Under the pieces are notes generated by a model that ran no database searches, was not told where the DNA came from, and saw only the letters and a list, made by a program, of their open reading frames with translations. A stretch of 37,295 bases of DNA, from the IMG/VR virus record IMGVR_UViG_3300028610_000771, positions 1 to 37,295 of that record; one strand, given 5' to 3'. Of the stretch, positions 36,945 through 37,295 are shown one piece after another. This stretch comes from a virus. The position numbers and the translations under genes are program-made. The number at the start of each line of letters is the position of its first letter. The stretch's first letter is position 1.

Positions 36945-37295
36945 TTAGTTAAATATAAAAAGCCACACGAGTTTTCCGCCCACCTCAGTGCCGGTGTTTA
37001 GAGTGAATTTTATATAATTTATTTCGCCAGCGGTTAAGGCCGCAGAAATATCCACCTCAACCGCCCCGTTCTCGTCGTCATAAAGTGCCGTTAAATCTGC
37101 CGCGATTTTAGTCCCCCAGGCCGTGGCCGGGTCATCTGATATAAATATTTCAAGAAACGATGTTGTAAAGGTTGTTTTTTGAACAGACGAAACGGTTCCG
37201 CCATTAACGCCAGCATTCGCCGTGTTCCCGGAAACCGAGGACGAAGAGGACGACCCGCCAGTGTTACCGATATCCTCGCTACTCACTTGACCATT
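36945..37295 (-). CDS. Ser/Gly-rich protein, C-terminal part at window edge
   Basis: The frame is open to the right edge (at least 116 residues), with a GTG at 37286 as a possible internal start, so the beginning may lie outside. A Ser/Gly/Asn-rich stretch (NTGGSSSSSSVSGNTANAGV) leads to a beta-rich end (TALYDDENGAVEVDISAALT, NYIKFTLNTGTEVGGKLVWL). A linker plus a beta domain would suit the tip of a tail fibre or tail-associated protein, which fits the position, but no family is recognised. Confidence 0.5.
   Translation of the reverse strand, partial: NGQVSSEDIGNTGGSSSSSSVSGNTANAGVNGGTVSSVQKTTFTTSFLEIFISDDPATAWGTKIAADLTALYDDENGAVEVDISAALTAGEINYIKFTLNTGTEVGGKLVWLFIFN

Noticed and set aside
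1-37295. tRNA genes, rRNA, CRISPR arrays, integrase, repressor, transposase
   Set aside because: Looked for by eye on both strands and not found; a short or degenerate tRNA could still have escaped.

Overview
This window is one long stretch of a tailed double-stranded DNA phage or prophage. Every supported gene is on the minus strand, so genes are transcribed from right to left. The genes are small and tightly packed, and most junctions are ATGA, TAATG, GTGA or TTGA overlaps behind GGAGG-type ribosome binding sites. No host housekeeping gene, tRNA, rRNA, integrase, repressor, transposase or CRISPR array is visible. The window cuts a gene at each end: the tape measure protein at the left and a Ser/Gly-rich protein at the right. 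It is therefore an internal piece, or an arbitrary opening of a circular map. The host is a bacterium that uses Shine-Dalgarno initiation. Secretion signals and lysis-type membrane proteins fit a Gram-negative host, but I cannot name it.

Layout in transcription order (right to left): (1) 37295-33747, a late tail-end and lysis-like block of coiled-coil and membrane proteins, a large unrecognised protein with a membrane tail, and a strong intrinsic terminator at 33658-33698. (2) A 336-base gap holding a palindrome-rich stretch and a near-consensus sigma70 promoter (33435-33462). (3) 33410-26410, the early region: small proteins, a secreted calcineurin-like phosphoesterase, a RecT recombinase and its partner PD-(D/E)XK exonuclease. 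(4) A second promoter (26392-26420) and a 147-nt leader with pseudoknot topology, leading into an HNH protein and a phage O-like replication initiator with an iteron-like repeat cluster inside it. (5) 24921-14454, many small accessory genes: zinc-ribbon proteins, a RuvC-like resolvase, an amidase endolysin next to a PD-(D/E)XK protein, a ParB-like protein, several small membrane proteins and a possible small terminase. (6) 14233-1, the virion module: large terminase, Mu gp29-type portal, Mu F-type head protein, Mu I-type protease with nested scaffold, decoration-like protein, Mu gpT-type capsid, connector and tail-completion proteins, tail tube, G/GT tail chaperones with a -1 frameshift, and the tape measure.

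The virion is thus Mu-like in its head proteins, but the terminase is of the PBSX/SPP1 style and replication/recombination look lambdoid (O-like, RecT). Nothing in view suggests replication by transposition. The most unusual features are the two-state leader RNA ahead of the HNH/replication operon, the A AAA AAC frameshift site, three nested in-frame starts (a scaffold and two two-helix membrane proteins), the secreted phosphoesterase, and six genes of 20-58 codons recovered by reading gaps and overlaps.
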